Part shown: piece after piece, positions 56,168 to 64,000 of the stretch
How the letters are laid out: each line of letters starts with the position of its first letter
Numbering within the stretch: position 1 is the first letter of the stretch
From: Bacteroidales bacterium
GTDB taxonomy: Bacteria > Bacteroidota > Bacteroidia > Bacteroidales > UBA932
Length of the DNA stretch: 64,000 nucleotides
Assembly (NCBI GenBank): GCA_017551425.1
Contig: JAFZLQ010000106.1
Location: 4,123-68,122, forward strand
Reading direction: 5' to 3'
Notes under the pieces: generated by a model
Told to the model about the DNA's origin: nothing
The model's database searches: none
The model's input: only the letters and a program-made list of their open reading frames with translations
Translations under genes and position numbers: made by a program

Positions 56168-57774
56168 GGCTTGCCGATCAGGGCCCTCGCGTTGGCGACG
56201 GCTTCGTTGGTTATGACCTCGCCGCTGAGCAGGCGCGCGATTTCCATGACCCGTTCCTCTCCCTGCAGGAGGGCGATTCCGGAACTGGTACGGCCCGTGG
56301 CGGGGTCGAAGGTCTTGCTTACAAGGTAGTGGGCAGAGCCCTTGGCGGCGACCTGCGGCAGGTGGGTGATGGAGAACACCTGCATGGTGCGTCCCATGTC
56401 GCAGATCATCTGCCCCATCTTTGCCGCGACGCTGCCGGACACGCCGGTGTCGATCTCGTCGAATATCATGGTGGGCATGCCGGAGAAGCGGGCCATCAAG
56501 GCCTTGAGGCTCAGCATGATGCGGGACAGTTCTCCGCCGGATGCGCACTTTGCGAGCTCAGTGCGGGCGGCGCCGTCGGCCCCGAACAGGAATGCCACGG
56601 AATCTGCTCCGGCGGCTCCCGGTGCGGCCTCCTGCAGCTGCACGGCGAAGCTTGCGCGCTCCAGCTCCAGATACTTGAGGTGCGAAGTGACTTCCGCAGA
56701 GAAAGCTTCCGCCGCCTTTGCACGCAGGTCGTGCAGGCGCCTGCATTCGGCCTCATGGGCCTCCTGAAGCTTTGAGATACGGGATTCGAGTTCCGCTATT
56801 CGCTCTTCCAGTTCCGAGGAATCCTGGGCCATTGCGGCATAGCGGTCGCGGACGGCGGCAAGTTCCTCCACCGTCCGGCAGTCGTGCTTCTTGAGCAGGC
56901 GGTACAGCAGGGAGAGCCTCTGCTCCACCTGTTCCAGGCGCTGCGGGGAGGCGTCGATGCGCCCGGCGGCGTCTTCGACCTCGGAGAAAATGTCTTCCAG
57001 CTCGATTCTGGCGGAATCTATGCGCTGTGCCAGCTCCGCCATGGCGGGAAGGTAACGGCTGGCGTGTTCCAGGGCCTTTCGCGCCTGCTGGAGCGATTCG
57101 CGCACGGAGGCGCCGTCGTCGGTGCCGAAGCTGCCGAGGGCAGTTGCCAGCCGCTCGCGTATCTCCTCGGCATTGCCGAGCGCAAGCTGCTCTTCTTCAA
57201 GCTGTTCCAGTTCTCCTTCGCGCAGCTGCGCAGCCTCGAGTTCGTTGAGCTGGGCTGCGTTGTAGCCGGCGTCTGCCTGGCTGCGTGCGAGGGCTTCCCG
57301 CTCTCCGGCGAGGGAGCTGCGGCATTGCTGCAGCTCGTTCCAGAGCTTGCGGCACCCTGAGCTGTCCGCACCGGCGTAACGGTCCAGCAGATTCAGCTGG
57401 AACTGCCTGTCGGTAAGCAGCAGGCTCTGGTGCTGGGAATGGATATCGAAGAGGCGCCCGCCAAGTTCCGACAGCTCCTGGAGCTGCACGGGGCAGTCGT
57501 CTATGAAGCTGCGGGATCGGCCCGAGGAATAGAGGACCCGGCGGATTATGCGTTCGCCTTCCGGGGTGTCGAAGATGCCTTCCACCACGCAATTGTCGGC
57601 GCCCTGTCCTATCTGGGAGGCGTCGGCCTTGTCTCCGGCCAGGAGCCCGAGGGCCCCGAGAAGGATGGACTTGCCGGCGCCGGTCTGGCCCGTGATGATG
57701 ACAAGACCCTCCGGGAATGTGACGTCCAGAGAGTCTATGAGTACGTAATTGCGTATGTGGAGGCTGCGGAGCAC
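56164..57774 (-). CDS. recN: DNA repair protein RecN
   Basis: The 536-aa SMC-like ATPase has Walker A 'GQTGAGKSILLGALGLL', a long central coiled coil (about 150-350) and the ABC signature 'ASGGELSRIMLSLKAL' with Walker B 'TMIFDEIDTGVSG'. It takes part in double-strand break repair. It lies 3 nt after the omega subunit gene. Confidence 0.95.
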   Translation of the reverse strand: MLRSLHIRNYVLIDSLDVTFPEGLVIITGQTGAGKSILLGALGLLAGDKADASQIGQGADNCVVEGIFDTPEGERIIRRVLYSSGRSRSFIDDCPVQLQELSELGGRLFDIHSQHQSLLLTDRQFQLNLLDRYAGADSSGCRKLWNELQQCRSSLAGEREALARSQADAGYNAAQLNELEAAQLREGELEQLEEEQLALGNAEEIRERLATALGSFGTDDGASVRESLQQARKALEHASRYLPAMAELAQRIDSARIELEDIFSEVEDAAGRIDASPQRLEQVEQRLSLLYRLLKKHDCRTVEELAAVRDRYAAMAQDSSELEERIAELESRISKLQEAHEAECRRLHDLRAKAAEAFSAEVTSHLKYLELERASFAVQLQEAAPGAAGADSVAFLFGADGAARTELAKCASGGELSRIMLSLKALMARFSGMPTMIFDEIDTGVSGSVAAKMGQMICDMGRTMQVFSITHLPQVAAKGSAHYLVSKTFDPATGRTSSGIALLQGEERVMEIARLLSGEVITNEAVANARALIGKP

Positions 57775-57777
57775 TGC

Positions 57778-58101
57778 CTATTCGGTCTTGCCGTCGGAGG
57801 CTGCGAAGCGGTAGCTGAGTTCGCCTTCTTCGAATTCCGTGGTGGCCACGAGACCGGGCTTGGGCTGACGCTCGAAGTACTTGGAGATCTCAATCTGCTC
57901 CTTGTTTTCGAAAGTCTCTTCCATGGTGTCGCGCTCGCCGCGGAACTCCTCAAGCCTCTTTGCGAGCTCCTTCTTCTCTGCAAGAGCTATCTGGTTGGCC
58001 CTCTGGGCAATGATTACAGTAGTCTCGTAGATGTTTCCGGTGGGGGCTGCAAGGTCTTTGATGTCCCTTGTAACGGTGTTGTTTGGTACTTTCTTTTCCA
58101 T
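57778..58101 (-). CDS. rpoZ: RNA polymerase omega subunit (Rpb6 type)
   Basis: The 107-aa protein matches the Bacteroidota Rpb6/omega type: 'TVTRDIKDLAAPTGNIYETTVIIAQRANQIALAEKKELAKRLEEF' has the conserved core of omega. It stabilises the beta' subunit. The gene lies between bamD and recN, 3 nt from each. Confidence 0.85.
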   Translation of the reverse strand: MEKKVPNNTVTRDIKDLAAPTGNIYETTVIIAQRANQIALAEKKELAKRLEEFRGERDTMEETFENKEQIEISKYFERQPKPGLVATTEFEEGELSYRFAASDGKTE

Positions 58102-58104
58102 ATT

Positions 58105-58893
58105 CTAATATTTTTCCTTTGTTTTCTTGTAAAGACGGTCAAGTTCGGGGCGCTTTGAGGATTCCGGATATTCTCCGATGAAGTTGAGGTAATCGTCGTA
58201 GAATATGAGGAAACGCTCCTTCTGCTTGGCCCTTACGCTCAGCAGGGCGTAATTGTAGGAAGCCATGGCCGTGTAGTAGAGTATGTCTTCACGGTAACGG
58301 TTCTCGGCGTCGTCCTTGAGCACGTTGCGGAGAGCCACGCGGGCGGCCTTGTAGTCTTCCATCTTGTAATAGAGATAGGCGCTCTCGTAGGCCTTGCGGT
58401 CCAGGCGTTCCTCAAGGTCGTCGAGCATGTGGTCGCAGACCGAACGGTATTCGCTCGACGGATGGTTGATGAGGTACTCGTTGATGGCAGTCATGCACTT
58501 GTATGTGGGCGTCTGGTCCAGCTCGTAGCGGAGCGTGGAGCGGAAGAGGCAGTCGAGCCTCAGGAATTCCGCGCTCTCTGCGAACGGGCTCACGGGGAAG
58601 TTCCTGATGAAGTTGTCGAAGTTGGTCTCCGCAGTGACGTAATCCTTTGCCCTGTAGTTGCTCAGGCCCCTGTAGTACTGCACGGTGTCGTCGCGGGACG
58701 TGCCGTTTGTGATGTACGCAAGCGACTCGAACAGCTGGGCGGACTTGGTGTACTTGCCCTGGTTGAAGTAGTCGAACGCCGCGGTGTACTTGGCCTCGGA
58801 GTCGTTGCTCTCCAGGAGCGCCTCGTAGGCGTTCTCGCAGGAAAAGGCGGCTGCGGCCAGCAGTACGGCGGCTATGATGTGGATGCGCTTCAT
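58105..58893 (-). CDS. bamD: Outer membrane assembly lipoprotein BamD
   Basis: The 262-aa product (start 58893, lipobox in 'AAAAFSC') has five TPR-like helical pairs: 'KYTAAFDYFNQGKYTKSAQLFESLAYI', 'NYRAKDYVTAETNFDNFIRNFPVSPFAESAEF' and so on. The length and pattern match BamD/YfiO, which docks on BamA for outer-membrane protein insertion. It overlaps trxB by 4 nt. The OmpH/Skp chaperone in the same operon fits an envelope role. Confidence 0.9.
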   Translation of the reverse strand: MKRIHIIAAVLLAAAAFSCENAYEALLESNDSEAKYTAAFDYFNQGKYTKSAQLFESLAYITNGTSRDDTVQYYRGLSNYRAKDYVTAETNFDNFIRNFPVSPFAESAEFLRLDCLFRSTLRYELDQTPTYKCMTAINEYLINHPSSEYRSVCDHMLDDLEERLDRKAYESAYLYYKMEDYKAARVALRNVLKDDAENRYREDILYYTAMASYNYALLSVRAKQKERFLIFYDDYLNFIGEYPESSKRPELDRLYKKTKEKY

Positions 58894-59813
58894 TGCTTGA
58901 GGAATTTTTCTGCGTCGAGGGCGGCGCGGCAGCCCGATGCGGCCGCGGTGATGGCCTGCCTGTAGCGGGGATCCTGAACGTCTCCGGCGGCAAACACGCC
59001 CTCCACGTTGGTGGCGGAGGTGCGGCCGTCCGTGACTATGTAACCCTCTGCGTCGGTCTTGACCCACGGTGCGAACAGGGCGGACTGGGGATTGTGCCCG
59101 ATGGCGAGGAAGAATCCGTCTATGGCGATGTCGAATACGGTCCCGTCCTTGCGCTCAAGCCGGGCTCCGGTGACTCCGCTCGCGTCTCCCAGCACCTCGC
59201 GGGTGTTGCAGTTCCATAGTATCTCGATGTTGGGCGTTGCCTTGACCTTCTCCTGAAGGGCAACCGAGGCGCGGAAGACGTCGCGGCGGACTATCATATA
59301 GACCTTGCGGCACAGTCCGGCCAGGTACAAGGCCTCTCCGCATGCGGTGTCTCCTCCGCCCACCACGGCCACGTCCTTCCTGCGGTAGAAGAAACCGTCG
59401 CAGGTGGCGCATGCCGACACGCCCATGCCGCGGAACTTGCTCTCCGAGGGCAGCCCCAGGTAGCGCGCGGTGGCGCCGGTGGCGATAATCAGGCTTTCGG
59501 CCTCCAGCTCGGTGCCGTCGTCTATGCCGATATGGAACGGGCGGGACGACAGGTCTGCCTTGACGGCGACGCCCCTGCGGATGTCCGCTCCCAGACGTAC
59601 GGCCTGCTCACGCATATCGTTCATCAGCGCGGTGGCGTCCACGCCTCCGGCAAAACCGGGGTAGTTCTCCACCAGGGTCGTCATGGTAAGCTGGCCGCCC
59701 GGGGCGAGCCCTTCGTACAGGACCGGGCTCAGGGCCGCGCGGGTGGCATATATGGCCGCAGTGTATCCGGCGGGACCTCCGCCGATTATAAGGCACTTGA
59801 CTTTTTCCATCAT
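58890..59813 (-). CDS. trxB: Thioredoxin-disulfide reductase
   Basis: The 307-aa flavoprotein has the FAD motif 'LIIGGGPAGYTAAIYA', the redox-active 'ACATCDGFFYRRK', the NADPH motif 'VVGGGDTACGEALYL' and 'GVFAAGDVQDPRYRQAITAAASG'. It reduces thioredoxin with NADPH. The start is at the first of two adjacent ATG codons, overlapping the preceding gene by 4 nt. Confidence 0.95.
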   Translation of the reverse strand: MMEKVKCLIIGGGPAGYTAAIYATRAALSPVLYEGLAPGGQLTMTTLVENYPGFAGGVDATALMNDMREQAVRLGADIRRGVAVKADLSSRPFHIGIDDGTELEAESLIIATGATARYLGLPSESKFRGMGVSACATCDGFFYRRKDVAVVGGGDTACGEALYLAGLCRKVYMIVRRDVFRASVALQEKVKATPNIEILWNCNTREVLGDASGVTGARLERKDGTVFDIAIDGFFLAIGHNPQSALFAPWVKTDAEGYIVTDGRTSATNVEGVFAAGDVQDPRYRQAITAAASGCRAALDAEKFLKQ

Positions 59814-60973
59814 CGTACTACGGTTACAGTGTTGTTGGGATTGTAGAGGAGGCGCCTCACCGCCGTGTTGGCCTTGCCGGTGCCGTCGAAGCGGAAGTCC
59901 GTCTGGAGTCCGGAACCGGGTTTGGTGGAGAGCTCGTATGCCCATGCGTCAGGGTCGCGTCCGAGGGTGGATCCGAAGTAGTACATGAGGTCGTAACCCT
60001 GGAACACCCACTGGCCGGGCTCGCCTTTGAACAGGGTGCGGTAGGCGTTGCTGAAGCGCTTCACCTCAGGATCCTGCGGGTTGGCGTAATAGTTTGCGGT
60101 GATACGGGCGGCTGCGGCGTGTATGCTTTCGCTTTCGAGGTCTCCGATGGAGCGGAGCCTGGAGGTGCTGTACACCGCATTGTGCCCGCCACGGAGGTTC
60201 ATGAGGGCTATGTCGCGCACGCAGGCGGCGCTGAAGGCGTCGTTGTCGGACACCAGCACGAATCGGCATGTGCCCGTCACCGTGCCTTCATAAGCCGTGG
60301 GCGTGGAGTTGATTTCGTAGGCTATTTCGGCCTCGCCGAGCTCCAGCGCAAGGAGGTTGACGGCTTGGCCGCCGCTGTCTTCAGGACTCTGCAGCAGCAC
60401 TACCGCGTCTCCTCCGCGGAGATCTTCGGATATCCAGCGCACCAGGTCGAGGACCTGTGCGTCCTGGCTCGCGGGGGCCTGGATTACGTTGTATCTGTCG
60501 GACAGCGTCGCAGCCTTGGGATCAAGCGGGGAGATAATGTACCTGCCGCGTGTCCTGGGAAGGAGGCGCGCTATGTCGTCGTAGCTGACGGGGCCTATTA
60601 TGAGGTCGCTCCCGGCAAGCTCGCCCACGGTCGGCAGGTCCACGGTGGAATCGTAAACCGTGATGTCGTAGCGGACCTGCTCGCTGGAAAGCTTGTCCGC
60701 GGCCATGAGCACTCCGCTGTAGAAGTCCAGGAAATTGCTGTTGGGCGTATCCTTGCTCTTGATGGGAAGGATGAGCGCGACCTTCCTCGTCCAGATGGCG
60801 TCGAGCTCAGCTTGCAGCTCTTCGTCGCTCTTGATGGGGACAAAACCGTCGTACACATCTACGGAGGTGCTGTCCTTTGCCGGCCGGCCCCCGGGGAAGA
60901 GGTACCATTGGGCGGATGCCCCGAGCGGGAGGAGCACTGCCAGGACGAGTGTGGCTATCAGGTGTCGTTTCAT
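59810..60973 (-). CDS. Periplasmic-binding-protein type 1 fold protein
   Basis: The 387-aa product (start 60973, signal peptide 'MKRHLIATLVLAVLLPLGASAQ') has the type 1 periplasmic-binding fold: 'KVALILPIKSKDTPNSNFLDFYSGVLMAADKL', 'DLIIGPVSYDDIARLLP' and 'YVIQ...' segments. It is similar in plan to LpoA-type activators and branched-chain amino-acid binding proteins. No ABC transporter genes adjoin it, so a role in cell-wall regulation is as likely as solute binding. Confidence 0.75.
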   Translation of the reverse strand: MKRHLIATLVLAVLLPLGASAQWYLFPGGRPAKDSTSVDVYDGFVPIKSDEELQAELDAIWTRKVALILPIKSKDTPNSNFLDFYSGVLMAADKLSSEQVRYDITVYDSTVDLPTVGELAGSDLIIGPVSYDDIARLLPRTRGRYIISPLDPKAATLSDRYNVIQAPASQDAQVLDLVRWISEDLRGGDAVVLLQSPEDSGGQAVNLLALELGEAEIAYEINSTPTAYEGTVTGTCRFVLVSDNDAFSAACVRDIALMNLRGGHNAVYSTSRLRSIGDLESESIHAAAARITANYYANPQDPEVKRFSNAYRTLFKGEPGQWVFQGYDLMYYFGSTLGRDPDAWAYELSTKPGSGLQTDFRFDGTGKANTAVRRLLYNPNNTVTVVR

Positions 60974-62085
60974 AGCGATTCGGTAAAACTTATGAGACTC
61001 TTGCAGAATCCGGACCACGACATGGATTCCCTTGCCGTACGGATGTTGCGCCTGCATTCTTCCAGCAGGCCGGGAGTGCCGAAAAGGCGCAGGACGGCGT
61101 CACGGACGCATTCGGGCTCAGCCCTGTCTGCGACCAGGCCGGTGCCGCGACCCTCCACGGATGCGCGGAGCTCGCCGGTGTCTGTAACCACCACGGGCAC
61201 CCCGAACTGGATGGCGAGGGAACCTACGCCGCTCTGGGTGGCGCTGCGGTAGGGGAGTACCACGGTGTCCGAGGCGCAGAAGAAGTCTTTCACCTCGGCG
61301 TCCGGGATGTAGCGGTCGAACAGGAAGATGCGGTCCTTTGCGGGACTGGCGTCTATTATGCGGCTGTATTCGTCGAAGCTGCCGTAAGGCTCTCCGGCTA
61401 TCACGAGGCGGTAGTCTGCGGGCATGCCGTCAAACGCATGCAGCAGTATGTCCAGCCCCTTGTATTTGCGGATGAGGCCGAAGAACAGGAGCACCGTGCC
61501 TTCTTCCGGCAGGCCGAGGGCCTTGCGGGCGGCGGCGCGGGAAACGGGCTCTCCGAAGTGCGAATAGACGGGGTGCTGCAGGACCGTGTGGGGCTTGCCG
61601 GGGCAAAGATCCTCCAGGTCTTTCTCTACGGCCCCGCTCATGGTGATGCATCCGTCAACCCCGCCCAGGAACCATCTGGTGAGCGGTTTGTCGAAGAAAT
61701 GGCGCTCGTGGGGGATTATGTTGTCCGTAATTGCCAGGACCTTGCAGCCGGCATGGCGGGCCACCCATCCAAGTGACGGAGCGAACCACGACATCCAGTA
61801 GCGGAGGATCAGAAGGTCCGCGCCCCATTCCCTGATGGCGCGCGCCGTCTTTCCCCATGTGAAGGGATTGACGGAGCTGAGTATGCGCACGGAGTCGAAG
61901 CTGGGGGCGTCGTCGCCGTCGGAGACGAACTGGGTCTTGCCCGGGAACAGCACCGAAGGGTACTGCGTGGTGAAGTTGAACCCCTTCACAATATGCTCGC
62001 GGCCCAGTTCTCTTGCCAGGCAGGCATTGAACTGGGCTAATCCTCCCCTGAAGGGGTAGAAGCAGGATAGAATCGCGATTTTCAA
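60970..62085 (-). CDS. Glycosyltransferase family 4 protein
   Basis: The 371-aa GT-B protein has 'GGLAQFNACLARELG' in the acceptor domain, 'LLFFGLIRKYKGLDILLHAF' and the donor-site region 'VLPYRSATQSGVGSLAIQFGVPVVVTDTGEL'. It transfers a sugar, probably to a lipid-linked or surface glycan. It overlaps the next gene by 4 nt and follows OmpH by 3 nt. Acceptor unknown. Confidence 0.88.
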   Translation of the reverse strand: MKIAILSCFYPFRGGLAQFNACLARELGREHIVKGFNFTTQYPSVLFPGKTQFVSDGDDAPSFDSVRILSSVNPFTWGKTARAIREWGADLLILRYWMSWFAPSLGWVARHAGCKVLAITDNIIPHERHFFDKPLTRWFLGGVDGCITMSGAVEKDLEDLCPGKPHTVLQHPVYSHFGEPVSRAAARKALGLPEEGTVLLFFGLIRKYKGLDILLHAFDGMPADYRLVIAGEPYGSFDEYSRIIDASPAKDRIFLFDRYIPDAEVKDFFCASDTVVLPYRSATQSGVGSLAIQFGVPVVVTDTGELRASVEGRGTGLVADRAEPECVRDAVLRLFGTPGLLEECRRNIRTARESMSWSGFCKSLISFTESL

Positions 62086-62088
62086 GAC

Positions 62089-62706
62089 TTAGTCCTTGTT
62101 TTCCGACTTGCTCTTGACGTATGCTGCGTTGAGGCCTTCCAGAAGGTCGTCGGTGATGTCGAGTGCGGGATTTGCGGTAACGACGGGAGCGGGAAGGATG
62201 TCACCCTGGGTGGTGAGGATCATGGCGTAGCCCTTCTGCTCGTTGTATTCGTCGATGAAGGTCTTGATGGCGTCTGCGATCTGGTTCATCATGACCTGCT
62301 GCTCCTCGGCGATCTCCTGCTGCTTCTGGGCGGCGTACTGCTGGAAGCTGTTCTGCTGCTCCTGGAGCTTGCGGTACTGCACCTCTGCGACGGACTGGGT
62401 CATGAGGCCCTTGTTGATCTTGTCCTGGAAGGTCTTGGTGTCCTTCTCGAGCTTGGAGCCGCGGCGGTTGACCTCCTGGTTGATGCTGTTGATCTTGGTT
62501 TCTGCGACGCTGCGCAGGTCGTTTGCCATATCGTATTCGTCGAGGATCCTGTCGAGGTTGAAATAAACGATGGCGCCGGCTGTTACGGTGCTGTCTGCGG
62601 ATGCCTTGTCTGCGGGGGCTGCGTTGTTGTTGCAGCTGGTCAGCGACGCTGAGAGCAAGGCGGTGATGCCTGCGGTGGCGATGATGCCAATAACGGTTCT
62701 TTTCAT
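62089..62706 (-). CDS. ompH: OmpH/Skp-family periplasmic chaperone
   Basis: The 205-aa protein has a lipoprotein-like signal ('GITALLSASLTSC') and a long coiled coil (about 60-160, 'INSINQEVNRRGSKLEKDTKTFQDKINKGLMTQSVAEVQYRKLQEQQ') with a Skp-type end 'GYAMILTTQGDILPA'. Skp holds unfolded outer-membrane proteins. The possible Cys anchor differs from the soluble E. coli protein. A -7 box lies at 62747-62740. Confidence 0.88.
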   Translation of the reverse strand: MKRTVIGIIATAGITALLSASLTSCNNNAAPADKASADSTVTAGAIVYFNLDRILDEYDMANDLRSVAETKINSINQEVNRRGSKLEKDTKTFQDKINKGLMTQSVAEVQYRKLQEQQNSFQQYAAQKQQEIAEEQQVMMNQIADAIKTFIDEYNEQKGYAMILTTQGDILPAPVVTANPALDITDDLLEGLNAAYVKSKSENKD

Positions 62707-62739
62707 TTTATCTGTGTGTTTTCTTTAAGTTGCAATCTG

Positions 62740-62747
62740 CAAATTTA
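62740..62747 (-). promoter_or_regulatory. -7 box of the ompH-to-rpoN operon
   Basis: TAAATTTG on the minus strand matches TAnnTTTG. It lies 34 nt upstream of the ompH start, between that gene and the pdxJ stop. A TTG is 22 nt further upstream, a little outside the usual spacing. Confidence 0.45.
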
Positions 62748-62748
62748 A

Positions 62749-63468
62749 CTAAATTTTCCGAATCTCCCCCAAATACGCGCGTATTGTCTTCTCAAGACCC
62801 ATATAAAGGGCGTCGCTGATGAGCGCGTGGCCTATGGATACTTCGTCTGTCCAGGGGATGGTGTGCACGAAATATGCCAGATTTTCAAGGCTCAGGTCGT
62901 GGCCGGCGTTGAGCCCCAGTCCGGCCTTCCTGGCGGCCTCCGCGGCCTGAATGTACGGGGCTATCGCAGCCTCCGGTCCGGAGGGGTATTTTTCTGCATA
63001 TCCGGCGGTGTAGAGTTCCACCCTGTCGGCCCCGCAGGCGGCGGCTCCGAAGACCATCTCGGGGACCGGGTCCACGAAGATGGAAACGCGTATTCCGAGG
63101 GCCTTGAAACGCTTGCAGATATCGGTAAGGAAGTCTTTGTGTTCCAATGTGTTCCATCCGGCGTTGGAGGTTATGGCATCGTGGGCGTCGGGCACCAGTG
63201 TGACCTGGTCCGGAACAACCTCTTTCACCAGGCTGCAGAAGCTCGGAATGGGGTTGCCCTCGATGTTGAATTCCGTGGTGATCACGGGGCGTATTTCACG
63301 TACGTCTGAATAGCGGATATGGCGCTCGTCGGGGCGGGGATGGACGGTTATTCCCTCGGCTCCGAAGCGCTCGCAGGCGCGGGCCGCCTCGAGGACGTCG
63401 GGGACGTTGCCTCCGCGGGCGTTGCGGATGGTTGCGATTTTGTTGATGTTGACGCTTAATCTTGTCAT
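62749..63468 (-). CDS. pdxJ: Pyridoxine 5'-phosphate synthase
   Basis: The 239-aa TIM-barrel enzyme (start 63468, '[29 protein letters not shown]') has '[18 protein letters not shown]', 'EFNIEGNP', 'TLVPD' and '[15 protein letters not shown]'. It condenses 1-deoxy-D-xylulose 5-phosphate with 3-amino-2-oxopropyl phosphate in vitamin B6 synthesis. It is divergent from nadK, with a TATTTTTG box at 63482-63475 that is very close to the start codon. Confidence 0.95.
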   Translation of the reverse strand: MTRLSVNINKIATIRNARGGNVPDVLEAARACERFGAEGITVHPRPDERHIRYSDVREIRPVITTEFNIEGNPIPSFCSLVKEVVPDQVTLVPDAHDAITSNAGWNTLEHKDFLTDICKRFKALGIRVSIFVDPVPEMVFGAAACGADRVELYTAGYAEKYPSGPEAAIAPYIQAAEAARKAGLGLNAGHDLSLENLAYFVHTIPWTDEVSIGHALISDALYMGLEKTIRAYLGEIRKI

Positions 63469-63512
63469 AGCATGCAAAAATAAAAAATATTGTGTTAAAT
63501 TTGAAGTCTGAT

Positions 63513-64000
63513 ATGAAACTTGCCTATTATTTGAAAGACCGGCGCCTCCAGCTCGACGCCCGCGTTCTCGCCCTTCTGGCAGACCTCGGCGCCTCCGGAT
63601 TCGACGTCTATCCCGCGCTGGAAGCTTCCGAAATAACCCCCGGCACGGAAATGCTCCTCAGCTTCGGCGGAGACGGCACCTACCTTTCCGCCGCGGAGCT
63701 CGCGCTGCAGGCTTCGCTCCCGGTGCTCGGAGTCAACTTCGGTCGCCTCGGCTTCCTGTCGGAAAACAGGCCCGAGGTCATTGCGGACGCACTCGCAGGC
63801 AAATCCTATTCGATACAGCGCAGGGGTCTCGTGAAAGTCAGCGGCCTGTGCGGCGGGGACGGCCCCCAGATGGCCCTGAACGAGATCTGCATACGCCGTG
63901 ACGGCGGCGCCATGCTCGGCATAGACATTCGTGTGGACGACCACTCCCTGCCCACCTACTGGGCGGACGGACTGATAGTCGCAACATCTTCAGGCTCGAC
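63513..64000 (+). CDS. nadK: NAD kinase, 5' part (truncated by window end)
   Basis: About 162 codons are visible. '[19 protein letters not shown]' is the GGDG motif of NAD kinases, followed by '[12 protein letters not shown]' and '[11 protein letters not shown]' (conserved NE). It phosphorylates NAD to NADP. The frame continues beyond 64000. Confidence 0.95.
   Translation, partial: MKLAYYLKDRRLQLDARVLALLADLGASGFDVYPALEASEITPGTEMLLSFGGDGTYLSAAELALQASLPVLGVNFGRLGFLSENRPEVIADALAGKSYSIQRRGLVKVSGLCGGDGPQMALNEICIRRDGGAMLGIDIRVDDHSLPTYWADGLIVATSSGS

Overview
The window is a chromosomal segment of a GC-rich member of the Bacteroidales. Several things support this: the dcw cell-division order (mraZ-rsmH-ftsL-ftsI-murE-mraY-murD-ftsW-murG-murC-ftsQ-ftsA-ftsZ), DUF4492 ahead of cydAB, a fimbrillin-like lipoprotein, many short-lipobox lipoproteins, a Rpb6-type omega subunit, and promoters of the Bacteroidota form TTG-N19/20-TAnnTTTG with no Shine-Dalgarno sequences. 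Coding density is high, and long operons with 4-nt ATGA overlaps are the rule. No tRNA or rRNA gene was found.

Region 1 (1-14.9 kb, minus strand) is a run of 14 closely spaced genes. It starts with a small winged-helix gene and a cupin. Three tandem paralogues built from N-x-G beta-strand repeats follow (one is a lipoprotein), then another lipoprotein, a DJ-1/PfpI protein, a 4-oxalocrotonate-tautomerase-like protein, a ThDP enzyme of the acetolactate-synthase superfamily, an outer-membrane porin, an MFS transporter, an N-acylglucosamine-2-epimerase-fold protein, a STAS protein and a GlgX-type debranching enzyme cut by the window edge. The layout suggests uptake plus catabolism of an unknown substrate, with novel surface or periplasmic beta-helix proteins.

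Region 2 (15-20.1 kb) has a small exported protein, the cytochrome bd oxidase operon (DUF4492-cydA-cydB) under a promoter embedded in a perfect 12-bp inverted repeat, and a fimbrillin-like lipoprotein preceded by a 50-aa peptide gene.

Region 3 (20.1-24.5 kb) is an accessory island: tandem 27-nt repeats, two related leader sequences with a GTGTCA palindrome, two small-RNA-like transcription units with consensus promoters and hairpin terminators, a nuclease-helicase fusion (PD-(D/E)XK plus DUF2075), a fragment of a second such helicase, and a DUF4298/nucleoside-deoxyribosyltransferase-like fusion.

Region 4 (24.5-35.4 kb) holds a GH20-like secreted hydrolase, a tightly coupled AAA+ ATPase/UvrD helicase pair, a PPC-domain protein coupled to a DcuB transporter, and a P-type metal ATPase with its own Fur-type regulator and a likely operator. 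It also has a REP-associated-transposase-like gene flanked by 11 copies of a GCTACG...CGTAGC palindrome arranged mostly as REPIN doublets, and a hairpin-rich spacer.

Region 5 (35.4-51.9 kb, minus) is the division and cell-wall operon from mraZ through ftsZ, ending in gltX. murE carries an in-frame insertion derived from an intergenic repeat.

Region 6 (52.0-62.7 kb, minus) is a second 12-gene operon from an OmpH/Skp chaperone through a glycosyltransferase, a periplasmic-binding-fold protein, trxB, bamD, omega, recN, a Fur-type regulator, lipoproteins, a SPOR protein, rpoN and an exported protein, ending at a clear terminator. pdxJ and a partial NAD kinase gene close the window, divergently oriented.
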